From: CAYZJD01 sp964483455
GTDB taxonomy: Bacteria > Acidobacteriota > Terriglobia > Bryobacterales > Bryobacteraceae
Reading direction: 5' to 3'
Assembly (NCBI GenBank): GCA_964483455.1
Contig: CAZACK010000179.1
Location: 1 to 7,011, forward strand
Length of the DNA stretch: 7,011 bases
Shown: positions 6,856 through 7,011 of the stretch, in pieces
Position numbering within the stretch: the stretch's first letter is position 1
Layout of the letters: every line of letters begins with the position of its first letter
Made by a program: the position numbers and the translations under genes
The notes under the pieces: model-generated
Told to the model about the DNA's origin: nothing
What the model saw: the letters and a program-made list of their open reading frames with translations, nothing else
Database searches by the model: none

Positions 6856-6882
6856 CTTTTACAGGAAGTATAGGCCATCACC
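6856..6882 (-). repeat. Right terminal inverted repeat of the IS
   Basis: Read inward on the minus strand it starts GGTGATGGCC and ends TTCCTGTAAAAG. It matches the left repeat at 21 of 27 positions and lies upstream of the transposase. It contains TATACT. Confidence 0.93.
6867..6872 (-). promoter_or_regulatory. Inward -10-like box (TATACT) in the IS right end
   Basis: TATACT (5 of 6 to TATAAT) lies 10 nt inside the right tip and points toward the transposase. At this locus the sequence at the -35 distance (ACCGAC, 17-nt spacer) is poor. Joining to the left tip TTGACC with 6-8 spacer bases would give 16-18 nt spacing and a strong promoter. Confidence 0.5.
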
Positions 6883-6890
6883 AATTTCCG
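6883..6890. repeat. Target-site duplication, right copy (AATTTCCG)
   Basis: Exact copy of 5464-5471, flanking the right end of the IS. Confidence 0.93.
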
Positions 6891-6899
6891 TCGGTTGCT

Positions 6900-6962
6900 C
6901 CCTCTCCTTCTCCTCTCCCCCTGCCAGGCCTCTACACAGGGGGAGAGGCAAGGGTGAGGGGG
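6900..6962. repeat. REP-like GC-rich palindrome, copy 2
   Basis: A perfect 12-bp stem, CCTCTCCCCCTG (6912-6923) with CAGGGGGAGAGG (6937-6948), closes a 13-nt loop. An imperfect outer stem pairs 6900-6909 with 6951-6960. The right arm matches copy 1 (2449-2470) at 18 of 22 positions. With the IS removed, the palindrome would begin 43 nt after the CHAT stop, comparable to the 54 nt between fbaB and copy 1. No T-run follows. The remaining bases to 7011 show no gene I can support. Confidence 0.83.
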
Positions 6963-7011
6963 ACGCCAGTGGCCTTTGCGCATCAAGTTCGAATAGCACT
7001 AGTGGACGTCT

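Larger units (their letters stand above)
5472..6882 (-). mobile_element. Complete IS256-family insertion sequence, 1411 bp
   Basis: The element is bounded by 27-bp imperfect inverted repeats (5472-5498 and 6856-6882, 21 of 27 matching, both starting GGT and sharing the inner TTCCTGTAAAAG) and by a perfect 8-bp direct repeat outside them. It encodes one intact transposase on the minus strand. Length, GG termini, the conserved TGTAAAAG inner block, duplication size and transposase all fit the IS256 (mutator) family. It lies 34 nt after the CHAT stop and is convergent with that gene, so no gene visible here is broken by it. The exact duplication and intact transposase indicate a recent insertion. 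The 84 bp between the transposase start and the right repeat hold a regulatory hairpin. Confidence 0.96.

Noticed and set aside
5463..6890. 9-bp target duplication (CAATTTCCG)
   Set aside because: It is possible because C precedes AATTTCCG on both sides, but the 8-bp reading gives both IS ends symmetric GGT termini.

Overview
The window is GC-rich bacterial chromosomal DNA. It holds a plus-strand run of central-carbon genes, then a broken tetratricopeptide-CHAT gene, then a complete insertion sequence on the minus strand. Protein flavour and gene order (G6P dehydrogenase, E. coli-type glucokinase, FbaB-type class I aldolase, a HAD hydrolase) would suit Nitrospira or a related Nitrospirota lineage. 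That is an inference from remembered gene neighbourhoods; nothing in the window fixes the taxonomy.

Positions 1-2371 hold the 3' end of zwf, a complete glk whose ATG overlaps the zwf stop (TGATG), and a complete fbaB 33 nt further on. Together they phosphorylate glucose, oxidise glucose 6-phosphate into the pentose phosphate pathway, and interconvert fructose 1,6-bisphosphate with triose phosphates. Positions 2372-2545 are non-coding and contain a strong REP-like palindrome. Positions 2546-3229 encode a HAD-superfamily hydrolase starting with GTG.

Positions 3254-5437 read as one gene for a lipoprotein-like TPR plus CHAT (caspase-like) protein of about 727 codons. An in-frame TAG at 3839-3841 splits it, and the reading frame and family-like sequence continue directly across the stop. 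The N-terminal piece has the signal peptide and TPRs; the C-terminal piece has the His/Cys dyad.

Positions 5472-6882 are a complete IS256-family element of 1411 bp. It has 27-bp imperfect terminal inverted repeats (21 of 27 matching), a perfect 8-bp target duplication (AATTTCCG), and an apparently intact 412-residue DDE transposase. It inserted just downstream of the CHAT gene, between that gene and a second copy of the REP-like palindrome. Two regulatory designs can be read in the element. One is an RNA hairpin that would bury the transposase ribosome-binding site and start codon. The other is a split promoter, with a -35-like TTGACC at one tip and a -10-like TATACT near the other, that would be assembled only if the ends were joined in a circle.

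I see no CRISPR array, tRNA, rRNA or clear new multi-gene system. The most interesting points are the interrupted CHAT gene and the layered control of the IS transposase.
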